Positions 1-6,197 of a DNA stretch of 16,602 nt are shown piece by piece. Numbering within the stretch: the first letter of the stretch is position 1; each line of letters opens with the position of its first letter. The stretch is from Bdellovibrionales bacterium (GTDB taxonomy: Bacteria > Bdellovibrionota > JAFGOL01), in NCBI GenBank assembly GCA_022710165.1, contig JAKLHL010000011.1, forward strand, positions 1 to 16,602, given 5' to 3'. The translations under genes and the position numbers were made by a program. A model generated the notes under the pieces. That model worked only from the letters and a program-made list of their open reading frames with translations. It was not told the DNA's origin and did not search any database.

Positions 1-506
1 CAAAACACACCTATAGAAACATAGACTGACGACAAGAATATCAGGCCCAAATACATAGAAACCACTTGCCCCATATCCGGGTTGCCGCCTATATAAAGTA
101 TCAGGGGATAAACAACGGTCCCAGCAAGTGAGCAAAATATTAAAAGCATGGCCCCTTTGAATTTCCCTATTACTATATCCCATGGTGTGACAGGAGAAGT
201 AAGCAGCAGCTCTATCGTCCTTGATCTTTTCTCCTCTGATATAAGCCTCATGGTTATGATGGGAACGATAAAGAGCATGATGATGTTCATGGTGGCATAA
301 AGCGGTTTTATTACTGCATCGTTAAGGCTGGGCTGTATATAATTAACTGATTGTCCGTCGTAAAAACCCTGTTTTACAAAGAACACGAGTCTTTGATAGA
401 ACATATAGCCTACTATAAAAAGAAAAGAGCCGGTCACCGCATAACCGATCGGTGAGGTAAAATAGGTTTTGAACTCTTTAGATGCTATTGTCCAGATATT
501 CTTCAT
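1..506 (-). CDS. ABC-2 type exporter permease, GldF-like (3' part cut off by the window edge)
   Basis: This is the membrane subunit of an ABC exporter, partnered with the ATPase gene just upstream. About 168 residues are visible, starting MKNIWTIASKEFKTYFTSPIG at an ATG at 506. That opening is typical of ABC-2 permeases of the GldF type: a short amphipathic cytosolic start, then a first hydrophobic helix (around residues 22-36). A second helix (around 70-85) is followed by the cytosolic coupling segment SEEKRSRTIELLLTSPVTPWDI, which is a family hallmark, and then two more hydrophobic stretches. The ATG overlaps the TGA of the ATPase gene (ATGA, 503-506), and a GGTGG lies 5 nt upstream, so the two are almost certainly translated together. 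The reading frame is open to base 1, so the C-terminal part lies outside the window. The substrate cannot be told from the sequence; GldA/GldF-like pairs occur in many non-gliding bacteria, so gliding should not be inferred. Confidence 0.9.
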   Translation of the reverse strand, partial: MKNIWTIASKEFKTYFTSPIGYAVTGSFLFIVGYMFYQRLVFFVKQGFYDGQSVNYIQPSLNDAVIKPLYATMNIIMLFIVPIITMRLISEEKRSRTIELLLTSPVTPWDIVIGKFKGAMLLIFCSLAGTVVYPLILYIGGNPDMGQVVSMYLGLIFLSSVYVSIGVF

Positions 507-1432
507 CTGCCACCGCATGAACTTGTAAGTTTAACGAAAACTTCCTCAAGGCTGGGGGCTGTCTTCTTTATCTCTATAAGATCTCGCCCGCTTTCGACGA
601 TGATCCTGCTTATTACTGGTGCAAGATCTTTATCAACAGATGATTCCACTTTTATTTTATTCTTTGATATCACATTGCAACTAAAAATACCGCTAACGGA
701 AGATATCCTTGATATTATGTCTTCCGTTATATTAGAGGCTGTAATTTCGTATGTATCCCCCGGCAGTGTTCTATTTATTATATCCTTGCAGGGCGCAGAC
801 ATCACCAGTCTGCCATTATTAAGTATGACTATATCATCGCAGATCATTTGAACTTCGCTCAGGATATGGCTGCTTAGGATCACGGTCCTGTGCTTTGACA
901 TAGACTTTATAAGGTCCCTGATCTCTATTACCTGGATCGGATCGAGACCTATCGTCGGCTCATCAAGGACCAATACTTCAGGTTCGTTGATCATTGCTTG
1001 GGCCAAACCAACGCGCTGCTTAAAGCCTTTAGAAAGGGTGCCTATAGTCTTGTCTTTAACATCCAGGAGACCGCATTTTTTCACGGCATCGTTGACCTTG
1101 TCCTTTATGTGTGTGTTCTTTATGCCTTTGAGCTTTGAAGAATAGGTCAATTGTTCTCTTACTTTTAACTCCGTATATAGGGGTGGTGTTTCTGGTAAAT
1201 AACCTATGATCTTTTTAATGTGTATAGGGTTCTTTTCAACATTGATGCCATTTATCTTAACAAGGCCAAGGTCTGGTCTTAAGGCGCCACACATTATCCT
1301 CATCGTGGTCGTTTTGCCGGCCCCATTAGGACCCAAAAGTCCCGTAAGGCTCCCCTTGGCTACACTAAAGCTAAGGTCTTTGATAGCCTGGGTTTTTGCG
1401 TAACTCTTTGTTAAAGATACAACTTCTATCAT
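503..1432 (-). CDS. ABC exporter ATP-binding protein, GldA-like
   Basis: This is the ATPase that powers the permease encoded downstream. Numbered from the ATG at 1432 (309 residues), it shows Walker A GPNGAGKT at 34-41, the GYLPETPPLY segment around the Q-loop at 77-86 (typical of GldA/multidrug-type ATPases, with Glu where other families have Gln), signature LSKGFKQR at 133-140, Walker B VLVLDEPT at 153-160 and switch His189. Residues after about 220 form the small C-terminal extension that these exporter ATPases usually carry, ending in the LEEVF-type motif. A GTG nine bases further upstream (1441) would add three residues, but GGTGA sits 6 nt before the ATG at 1432, so I prefer the ATG. 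The gene begins a two-gene operon and diverges from the TIGR00725 gene. The assignment as an ABC exporter ATPase is secure; the transported substrate is unknown. Confidence 0.95.
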   Translation of the reverse strand: MIEVVSLTKSYAKTQAIKDLSFSVAKGSLTGLLGPNGAGKTTTMRIMCGALRPDLGLVKINGINVEKNPIHIKKIIGYLPETPPLYTELKVREQLTYSSKLKGIKNTHIKDKVNDAVKKCGLLDVKDKTIGTLSKGFKQRVGLAQAMINEPEVLVLDEPTIGLDPIQVIEIRDLIKSMSKHRTVILSSHILSEVQMICDDIVILNNGRLVMSAPCKDIINRTLPGDTYEITASNITEDIISRISSVSGIFSCNVISKNKIKVESSVDKDLAPVISRIIVESGRDLIEIKKTAPSLEEVFVKLTSSCGGR

Positions 1433-1451
1433 GTGGTTCACCGACCAAGTA

Positions 1452-1503
1452 TTGACTATTAATAAAAAAACAGATTGTCAATAAATCAGATGCTGATATA
1501 TCT
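1452..1503. promoter_or_regulatory. Putative divergent promoter region between the ABC ATPase and TIGR00725 genes
   Basis: The intergenic region of about 95 bp holds back-to-back -35 candidates built on one heptamer, TTGTCAA at 1475-1481. On the plus strand TTGTCA (1475-1480) is followed after 16 bp by TATATC (1497-1502), leaving a short leader to the ATG at 1528. On the minus strand a perfect TTGACA (1481-1476) is followed after 17 bp only by the poor TAGTCA (1458-1453). These are pattern matches by eye in A+T-rich DNA, so confidence is low. Confidence 0.3.
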
Positions 1504-1527
1504 TGCGCCTGTAAAGGTGGTGTGTAA

Positions 1528-2052
1528 ATGAAAATCAAGACTGTTGGTATTATAGGTGACTCTCTTGAAAAGCCAGAACTCAATAAAATAGCTGAAGAAA
1601 TGGGTAGAAAACTAGCCTCCGCAGGTATAACCATAATTACAGGTGGAAGAGAAGGAGTAATGGGTGCTGCCTCGCGTGGAGCAAGTTCTGTAAATAAAAG
1701 GCCTGAAACCGCCAGAGTTATAGGTATACTCCCTGGGATAAGCAAGGAAGAAGGCAACCAGCACCTAGACTATGCAATACCAACAGGCATCGGTTGGGCA
1801 AGGAATCAAATAGTGGTGCTGGCAAGTGACATAGTCCTTGCTGTCGGTGGTGGTGCAGGGACATTATCAGAGATGGCTTATGCCTGGGCATACAACAAAC
1901 CTGTCGTGGCCTTTAGCAACGTTGAAGGCTGGAGCAACAAATTGGGCGGTCATAAAATAGACGATAAAAGGGCTGATTCAATAATCAAGGTGAACAGCGA
2001 AGACGAAGCAATGAGGGTCATAAACGATATCTTTTCAGATCTTCATCATTAA
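1528..2052 (+). CDS. TIGR00725/LOG-like Rossmann-fold protein
   Basis: This 174-residue cytosolic protein belongs to the SLOG superfamily (lysine-decarboxylase-like, LOG and TIGR00725 proteins). Visible motifs are the N-terminal beta strand and turn TVGIIGDSLE (5-14), ITIITGGREGVMGAASRGA (34-52), the arginine segment ARNQIVVLASD (91-101) and the nucleotide-binding loop VGGGAGTLSEMAYAW (106-120), which corresponds to the PGGxGTxxE loop of LOG phosphoribohydrolases. Family members bind or hydrolyse nucleotides or their derivatives, but no function is established for the TIGR00725 branch, so no reaction is claimed. The ATG is preceded by AAGGTGGTG about 6 nt upstream. Length and motif order match the family. 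Its last 35 bases overlap the 3' end of the PP-loop gene on the other strand. Confidence 0.88.
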   Translation: MKIKTVGIIGDSLEKPELNKIAEEMGRKLASAGITIITGGREGVMGAASRGASSVNKRPETARVIGILPGISKEEGNQHLDYAIPTGIGWARNQIVVLASDIVLAVGGGAGTLSEMAYAWAYNKPVVAFSNVEGWSNKLGGHKIDDKRADSIIKVNSEDEAMRVINDIFSDLHH

Positions 2053-3043
2053 TCGGGAGAATAGTCCTCTCTTCTACAAAAGCACCTCTGTTGTAACATG
2101 AAACATTAACGCCTTCTTCTTTAAGGACAGCTCTGTCTGTATATCGTGCAATTATGCTTTCACATATCTGCAACTTTTCTTTTGGCACTTGTTCTATATC
2201 GCTGTAAAAAGACATGAAAAGCCCCGTTGGACCGGGCACCTTGTTGCTTGGTTCTATTATCATGCCCATATCTGTATAGTAAGAAAGCCGCTCAAGCTCA
2301 GATTGGTCCCTGGTAACAACAAGATAATGCCCGTCGCCCAGGTCAAAATGTCTCCCTATCAATAAAAGGGCAAGGTCCCTCCAATCATAAAGCGGTTTCA
2401 TGCTAGTATATCTCTTAAATTTATTAACTATATTTGGATCGGTAAACCTACAGCCTCCGGCGGGCTGAGGATAAGTTCCAATGTTCTTTTCTTTTGCCAG
2501 CTCATGTTGCCTTTTTCTACCTCGACCAGAAATATTAAGAAGTTTTGACCGATCTATAATTCCCTCTAGCTCCGGTATAGTTGGGTCCAGCAACCTCGCG
2601 CTTAAAGGCCTGAGCAGATAGCCCCCTAGACCAGAAACATCTGACAGGATCCTCAACGCCTTTTTGGTCTGTGACATTGGCCTTTGGCCGACCACTTCTC
2701 CGGTAAAAACGAATTCTGCATTTATTTTGTCTTTAAGATCTTTCGCCTTAATAAGCATGAACTTATGACAATCTATACAAGCGTTTATATTAGAGCCAAC
2801 ACCATATACGCTGCCCTTAAGGACATTATCGATGTAGTCCTCTTCAACAACTATCGGATGGAATATCATCCCTAGATCTTCTACTTTCTTTTCAAGTTTC
2901 AGCAGAGCATCCCCTTTATGGCCAAAGAACGGCGATATGAAATGAAGAAGATGAACTTCAAAATCCAGGTCTTTGACTATCACCGCCGCTATTAGGCTGT
3001 CTAGACCTCCAGAGAAAAGACCAACGGCTTTTTTGCGGCCCAT
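2018..3043 (-). CDS. PP-loop ATPase, ThiI/MnmA-like tRNA thiouridylase family
   Basis: This 341-residue protein is a PP-loop adenylating enzyme of the group often annotated as ThiI-like or as 'tRNA (5-methylaminomethyl-2-thiouridylate)-methyltransferase'. The ATP-binding PP-loop is SGGLDS (11-16), followed by LHFISPFFG (33-41). The segment GVGSNINACIDCHKFM (81-96) has a Cys89-x-x-Cys92 pair, then TGEVVGQRPMSQ (114-125), RPLSARLLDPTIPE (145-158) and PAGGC with Cys198. Three conserved-looking cysteines fit either a sulfur relay or a three-cysteine Fe-S cluster as in TtcA-like enzymes; this is inference. There is no THUMP or rhodanese domain. The C-terminal part (about 220-290, RHFDLGDGHYLVVTRDQSELERL) resembles the NFACT-R/DUF814 module. 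The ATG at 3043 shares its G with the TGA of dus (TGATG) and has GAGGG upstream; a TTG one codon earlier is less likely. The exact target nucleoside is not known. Confidence 0.85.
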   Translation of the reverse strand: MGRKKAVGLFSGGLDSLIAAVIVKDLDFEVHLLHFISPFFGHKGDALLKLEKKVEDLGMIFHPIVVEEDYIDNVLKGSVYGVGSNINACIDCHKFMLIKAKDLKDKINAEFVFTGEVVGQRPMSQTKKALRILSDVSGLGGYLLRPLSARLLDPTIPELEGIIDRSKLLNISGRGRKRQHELAKEKNIGTYPQPAGGCRFTDPNIVNKFKRYTSMKPLYDWRDLALLLIGRHFDLGDGHYLVVTRDQSELERLSYYTDMGMIIEPSNKVPGPTGLFMSFYSDIEQVPKEKLQICESIIARYTDRAVLKEEGVNVSCYNRGAFVEERTILPINDEDLKRYRL

Positions 3044-3993
3044 CAAAGCAGGCCCTCTACTATCTTGATCTCCTCATTTATGTTTTGTGATCTCGTAATA
3101 TGATCATAGAAAGATTTTTTCTTTTCCGAGCCAGCATCACAGCCTTTTAAATAATATATAAGGTGTTTCTTCATGATCTTATAAGCGTGGTCCGCCCCAT
3201 AGAATTTTGCGGCAAGCGAGACGTGATACAACATAGTCTCTACCATCTCTTTGTTAAGCTCTTTTTTTTGTCCCATAAAGAACCACGGGTTCCCAAAAAT
3301 AGCCCTTCCTACCATCACTCCGTCACAAGCTGTAAGTAACATCATTTTTTTTGCGCTTTCAAGGTCCAGGACATCACCATTACCTATCAACTTAATATCT
3401 TTCACTTCATCCCTTAACAACTTTATATGATCCCAGTCTGCCTTGCCCGAGAACATCATCTTGGCTGTCCTGGGGTGAAGTATTATAGAAGAAGCGCCTT
3501 CTTCTTTGCACACTCTTGCACAATCAATAAAATTTATAGAGGAAAAATCAAACCCTGAGCGTATCTTAACTGAAATTGGTTTTTTTGTAGCCTTCTTGAT
3601 CTCTGCTACTATTTTCGCCAACAGGGGAGGGTCTTTCATTAGCGCAGCTCCACTGCCGCTCTTTAAAACCTTTTTTACGGGGCATCCTGCGTTGACGTTT
3701 ATTTCTGTAACATGATCTATGCCGTCTAGTATCTGAGCAGCCTTATAGAAAGATTCCGGTTTAGAACCAAATAGCTGAAGGACAACAGGCCCGTCCTCTT
3801 CCATCACCTCTATAAGCCTCGACGTACTTTTATGCTTGCGCCACAGACCCTCTGAGCTAACCATTTCTGAATAAAGATATTTCGCACCGAACCTCCTGCA
3901 AATGGACCTGAACGGTGAATCGCTTATACCAGCTAAAGGCGCAACTGTTATAAGCTCTAAGATATCCCTTTTTACATTACCTGGTTTGGCCAA
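3043..3993 (-). CDS. dus: tRNA-dihydrouridine synthase (DusB-like)
   Basis: This enzyme reduces specific uridines in tRNA to dihydrouridine using FMN and NADPH. It is a TIM barrel: VAPLAGISDSPFR (17-29) opens the FMN site, INVNAGCPVKKV (98-109) carries the catalytic Cys104, SVKIRSGFD (141-149) is a flavin-contact strand, HPRTA (173-177) and NGD (205-207) are the usual Dus motifs, and GVMVGRAIFGNPW (225-237) binds the FMN phosphate. I chose a TTG start at 3993 (316 residues): AGGAG lies 5 nt before it and the protein then begins close to the barrel as in other Dus proteins. An ATG at 4044 would add 17 residues (KNTLRDSQTRRSLGEN) that lie wholly inside the upstream gene and look unlike family N-termini. 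The gene overlaps the transglycosylase by 17 bp and is joined to the PP-loop gene by TGATG. The enzyme assignment is firm; the DusB subgroup is probable. Confidence 0.93.
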   Translation of the reverse strand: MAKPGNVKRDILELITVAPLAGISDSPFRSICRRFGAKYLYSEMVSSEGLWRKHKSTSRLIEVMEEDGPVVLQLFGSKPESFYKAAQILDGIDHVTEINVNAGCPVKKVLKSGSGAALMKDPPLLAKIVAEIKKATKKPISVKIRSGFDFSSINFIDCARVCKEEGASSIILHPRTAKMMFSGKADWDHIKLLRDEVKDIKLIGNGDVLDLESAKKMMLLTACDGVMVGRAIFGNPWFFMGQKKELNKEMVETMLYHVSLAAKFYGADHAYKIMKKHLIYYLKGCDAGSEKKKSFYDHITRSQNINEEIKIVEGLL

Positions 3994-5263
3994 GTTCTCT
4001 CCTAAGCTCCTGCGTGTCTGTGAGTCTCTCAAAGTATTCTTCAAGCCTGTATGAGGCTCTGGGCGGTAGTTTTATAGATGACCTTTTTCTTATTGGAACC
4101 TCTCCCTTAATTATCTTATTCCCAAGTTCTGGGTTATATTTGGCTATATCGCTAACGCTCAGCATGGTGACTTTTGAAAGCTCATTAATATGAAGATCGC
4201 TCTCAAGTTCCACATAGAAAAAATTCATTAAAGGCTCTTTGTCTATCTTTCCAAATATCCTTTCACTATAAACAGTCACGTAAAGTGCAGCCAGGAATTC
4301 TGAATAGAAATTCTTTGAGGCAAATCCAAAGCTTTTGCCTTCATATTTATCAACTATTTTAGAGATATCTTTCGTGCCCAGTTTCTTTGAGGCGGTTCTA
4401 AGACCTCCTGGGCCGTGATTATATGCGGTTATCGCCAGGGGCCAGGCGCCAAGGATGTCGTAGTTCTCTTTTAACAACTTTGCGGCCACTATACTGGCCT
4501 TAAAAGGTGAGAATCTCTCGTCGTAATTCTTATCTACGCCAATGAACTTCTTGCCGGTAACACCCATTATCTGCCAGATGCCGCGGGCCCCAACTCTTGA
4601 ATCGGCCCTTATGTTAAAAGAAGATTCCACGAATGGTATTCTGGTCAATTCCCACGGCAAGCCCTGTTCCCTAAATATATCCTCTATTATTGGTAGATAC
4701 CTGGATGATGCCTTTATGCCAGACACGATAAAATCCCTCTGACCAGTCTGTGTCCTTATCCTGGACAAAACATCCGAAACTCTTTTATCCTTTACTTTGC
4801 TCTTAACCTTGAAATATATGTTCTTCTCTTCGTTGTTCTTTGGAGAGAAATCTTTTAAATTTTTTGCTTTAAAGGCTCTTTTAACAATGCTCTTTACCAT
4901 CTCTCTTGATCTGGATGGTGATATGTTGTCATTTCTCTGGTCAACGACCTTGTATACCAACGACAGGTCATCCTTGTCGTGAACAACATATGTCGTAGAA
5001 GGATATGATGAGTATATCTTAAACCAGAAGAATACTCTCTCCTTGAGACCTTCTGGGATAGAAAAGTCCTCAGATATAAGATTGTCTGGGTCTTTTATTA
5101 GTTCAGACCATTCGCCAGATCTCTTATCTTTAACCTCTCCAGTGCTTGCGCCTATCTCAAAAGCAAGCCCCTCACTCCAGTTATCATCAAGTCCTGTTAC
5201 GGATGAATAGGCTGCCCCCTGAAATAATAAAAAGAGCACTGGTATTTGAAAAAGCCATTTCAT
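3977..5263 (-). CDS. Secreted lytic transglycosylase, SLT/MltD-like
   Basis: This 428-residue enzyme should cleave murein glycan strands between MurNAc and GlcNAc, forming 1,6-anhydro-MurNAc. A Sec signal peptide is visible at the start (MKWLFQIPVLFLLFQGAAYSS), with no lipobox cysteine, so the product is probably periplasmic rather than a lipoprotein. Residues 25-180 form an uncharacterised N-terminal region. The SLT domain runs from about 185 to 340: RYLPIIEDIFREQGLPWELTR, catalytic Glu213 in PFVESSFN (210-217), SRVGARGIWQIM (222-233) and ITAYNHGPGG (278-287). The C-terminal segment (about 349-400) has a LysM-like pattern, with YVELESDLHINELSK then VSDIAKYNPEL, which would bind murein. It heads an operon with dus and the PP-loop gene; no Shine-Dalgarno sequence is obvious before its ATG. 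Its murein activity connects in theme with the AmgK/MurU-like pair later in the window. Confidence 0.93.
   Translation of the reverse strand: MKWLFQIPVLFLLFQGAAYSSVTGLDDNWSEGLAFEIGASTGEVKDKRSGEWSELIKDPDNLISEDFSIPEGLKERVFFWFKIYSSYPSTTYVVHDKDDLSLVYKVVDQRNDNISPSRSREMVKSIVKRAFKAKNLKDFSPKNNEEKNIYFKVKSKVKDKRVSDVLSRIRTQTGQRDFIVSGIKASSRYLPIIEDIFREQGLPWELTRIPFVESSFNIRADSRVGARGIWQIMGVTGKKFIGVDKNYDERFSPFKASIVAAKLLKENYDILGAWPLAITAYNHGPGGLRTASKKLGTKDISKIVDKYEGKSFGFASKNFYSEFLAALYVTVYSERIFGKIDKEPLMNFFYVELESDLHINELSKVTMLSVSDIAKYNPELGNKIIKGEVPIRKRSSIKLPPRASYRLEEYFERLTDTQELRRELGQTR
3988..4003 (-). promoter_or_regulatory. Ribosome binding site that decides a TTG start for dus
   Basis: On the minus strand the sequence reads TTAGGAGAGAACTTG. 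An AGGAG core lies five bases before the TTG at 3993-3991, inside the last codons of the transglycosylase gene, whose TAA is at 3979-3977. No comparable site precedes the ATG at 4044. This supports reinitiation or coupled translation from the TTG. Confidence 0.65.
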
Positions 5264-5308
5264 TACTTTTGAGTATTCAAAATTACTATTAAAATCAACA
5301 TTAAAATG

Positions 5309-5314
5309 TATAAT
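5309..5314 (+). promoter_or_regulatory. Putative -10 element for the HTH/coiled-coil gene
   Basis: A perfect TATAAT preceded directly by TG lies 21 bases before the ATG at 5335. No good -35 is present at 17 bp (CTATTA at 5286-5291), so this would rely on an extended-like -10 or on an activator. The predicted start near 5321 would leave a leader of about 14 bases that just contains the GGAGG at 5324-5328. The same bases read TATACA on the minus strand. Confidence 0.45.
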
Positions 5315-5334
5315 CCTTGTAATGGAGGAATAAA

Positions 5335-5685
5335 ATGAACTGGTTGCCCATAATGGAATACTCTATAAACCACTCCATAAGCCCTTCAACGATAAGAAGG
5401 AAAATAAAGAATGGTTCTATAAACTTTCGTCTTGAGAACGGCAAGTACCTGATACAAGACGAACCCAAAAGCGGGGATGCCACCATCTCTACAGATCAAA
5501 AGACCGTTGAAGATGTGGTCTCTTTTGCTGAAAAGGCTTTGCGTGAAATAAACACTGTAAACGCTCAAATAATAAGCGAAAAGGACAAAATGATAGCTGC
5601 GCAAGAACAGACCATAAAATCACTTAAAGAAGAAATAGCAGAACTAAAGATGTTGATAGCTGTTCTAGAGAAAGGACAACATTAA
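5335..5685 (+). CDS. Small MerR/excisionase-like HTH protein with C-terminal coiled coil
   Basis: This 116-residue cytosolic protein has two visible parts. Residues 3-40 (WLPIMEYSINHSISPSTIRRKIKNG, then FRLENGKYLI) look like a MerR/excisionase-type winged helix-turn-helix: a helix, the turn SISPSTIRRKIK as recognition helix, and a wing ending in KYLI. After a polar linker, residues about 60-114 are a continuous heptad-rich helix (AEKALREINTV..., KSLKEEIAELKMLIAVLEK) expected to form a parallel coiled coil and so a dimer or higher oligomer. There is no ligand domain. A GGAGGAA sits about 7 nt before the ATG. The gene stands alone, diverging from the transglycosylase operon and converging on the M16 operon, with which it shares the bases of its stop codon. 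It is probably a DNA-binding regulator or nucleoid-type protein; the target is unknown. Confidence 0.8.
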   Translation: MNWLPIMEYSINHSISPSTIRRKIKNGSINFRLENGKYLIQDEPKSGDATISTDQKTVEDVVSFAEKALREINTVNAQIISEKDKMIAAQEQTIKSLKEEIAELKMLIAVLEKGQH

Positions 5686-6197
5686 TTCTTCTTTTTTATA
5701 TTAAGCAATTCTGTTTCTGAAGTCCTGGTCAAAGAACCAGCCTCTTTGAGTAAAAGAAGAAGCTCCACGAAGTTCTTGAATATATCATTATAAAGATCGG
5801 CGACGTGCCTTTGCTTTGAAATAGATGACAGGTGGTTAAAAGCATCCTCGCCCATAGAAACATAATAAGAATAATTAACTATCCCTTTCTTAAGGCTGTC
5901 GCTAAAATATCCTCCGACATAAAGAGTGTAATCACCTACATATTTCAACATCTGTCTTTTCTTGTTTTCCAATTCCATTTGGGCTTGATTGAATATTATA
6001 GAGAGCGGTTGTCCTGCATATGGGTGTTTGTCGCTCTTCTTAAGCAGGTTGTCTGGGTTCATGTTGTCTGAAAGAAGCGATACCAGGTAGAACTTTAACG
6101 CATCGCTAATTGATATTGAATTATCAATAGCTATACGCTCAATGAGTTCGTTAAAAAACTCCGATGGACTTTCTATTATGGACAGTTTGTTCTTCAT
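5682..6197 (-). CDS. Conserved-looking hypothetical protein, coupled to the M16 peptidase
   Basis: I cannot assign a function to this 171-residue protein. It has no signal peptide or membrane helix and is predicted to be mostly alpha-helical and cytosolic. The N-terminal third (SEFFNELIERIAIDNSISISDALKFYLVSLLSD) looks like a compact helical bundle. The centre holds a distinctive aromatic segment, KYVGDYTLYVGGYFSDSLKK (85-104), then YSYYVSMGEDAFNHLSSIS (109-127), and the C-terminal helix is leucine-rich (FVELLLLLKEAG). The aromatic core with ordered Gly and Asp looks like a family signature rather than random coding. Its ATG overlaps the TGA of the M16 gene (ATGA, 6194-6197) and there is no good Shine-Dalgarno sequence, so it is probably translated by coupling and made in proportion to the peptidase. 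The stop shares TTAA with the convergent HTH gene. Confidence 0.75.
   Translation of the reverse strand: MKNKLSIIESPSEFFNELIERIAIDNSISISDALKFYLVSLLSDNMNPDNLLKKSDKHPYAGQPLSIIFNQAQMELENKKRQMLKYVGDYTLYVGGYFSDSLKKGIVNYSYYVSMGEDAFNHLSSISKQRHVADLYNDIFKNFVELLLLLKEAGSLTRTSETELLNIKKKN

Noticed and set aside
1371..1757. 128-residue minus-strand open frame across the TIGR00725 start
   Set aside because: It is antisense to the 5' part of a gene with clear family motifs and overlaps the ABC ATPase start; no ribosome binding site or recognisable domain.
3994..4044. ATG at 4044 as the start of dus
   Set aside because: No ribosome binding site, and the added 17 residues fall wholly in the transglycosylase gene; the TTG at 3993 has AGGAG at 5 nt.
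5335..6197. Toxin-antitoxin or other defence module formed by the small HTH gene and the neighbouring hypothetical gene
   Set aside because: The genes are convergent rather than co-directional, the hypothetical gene is coupled to an M16 peptidase, and no toxin or nuclease motif is present.
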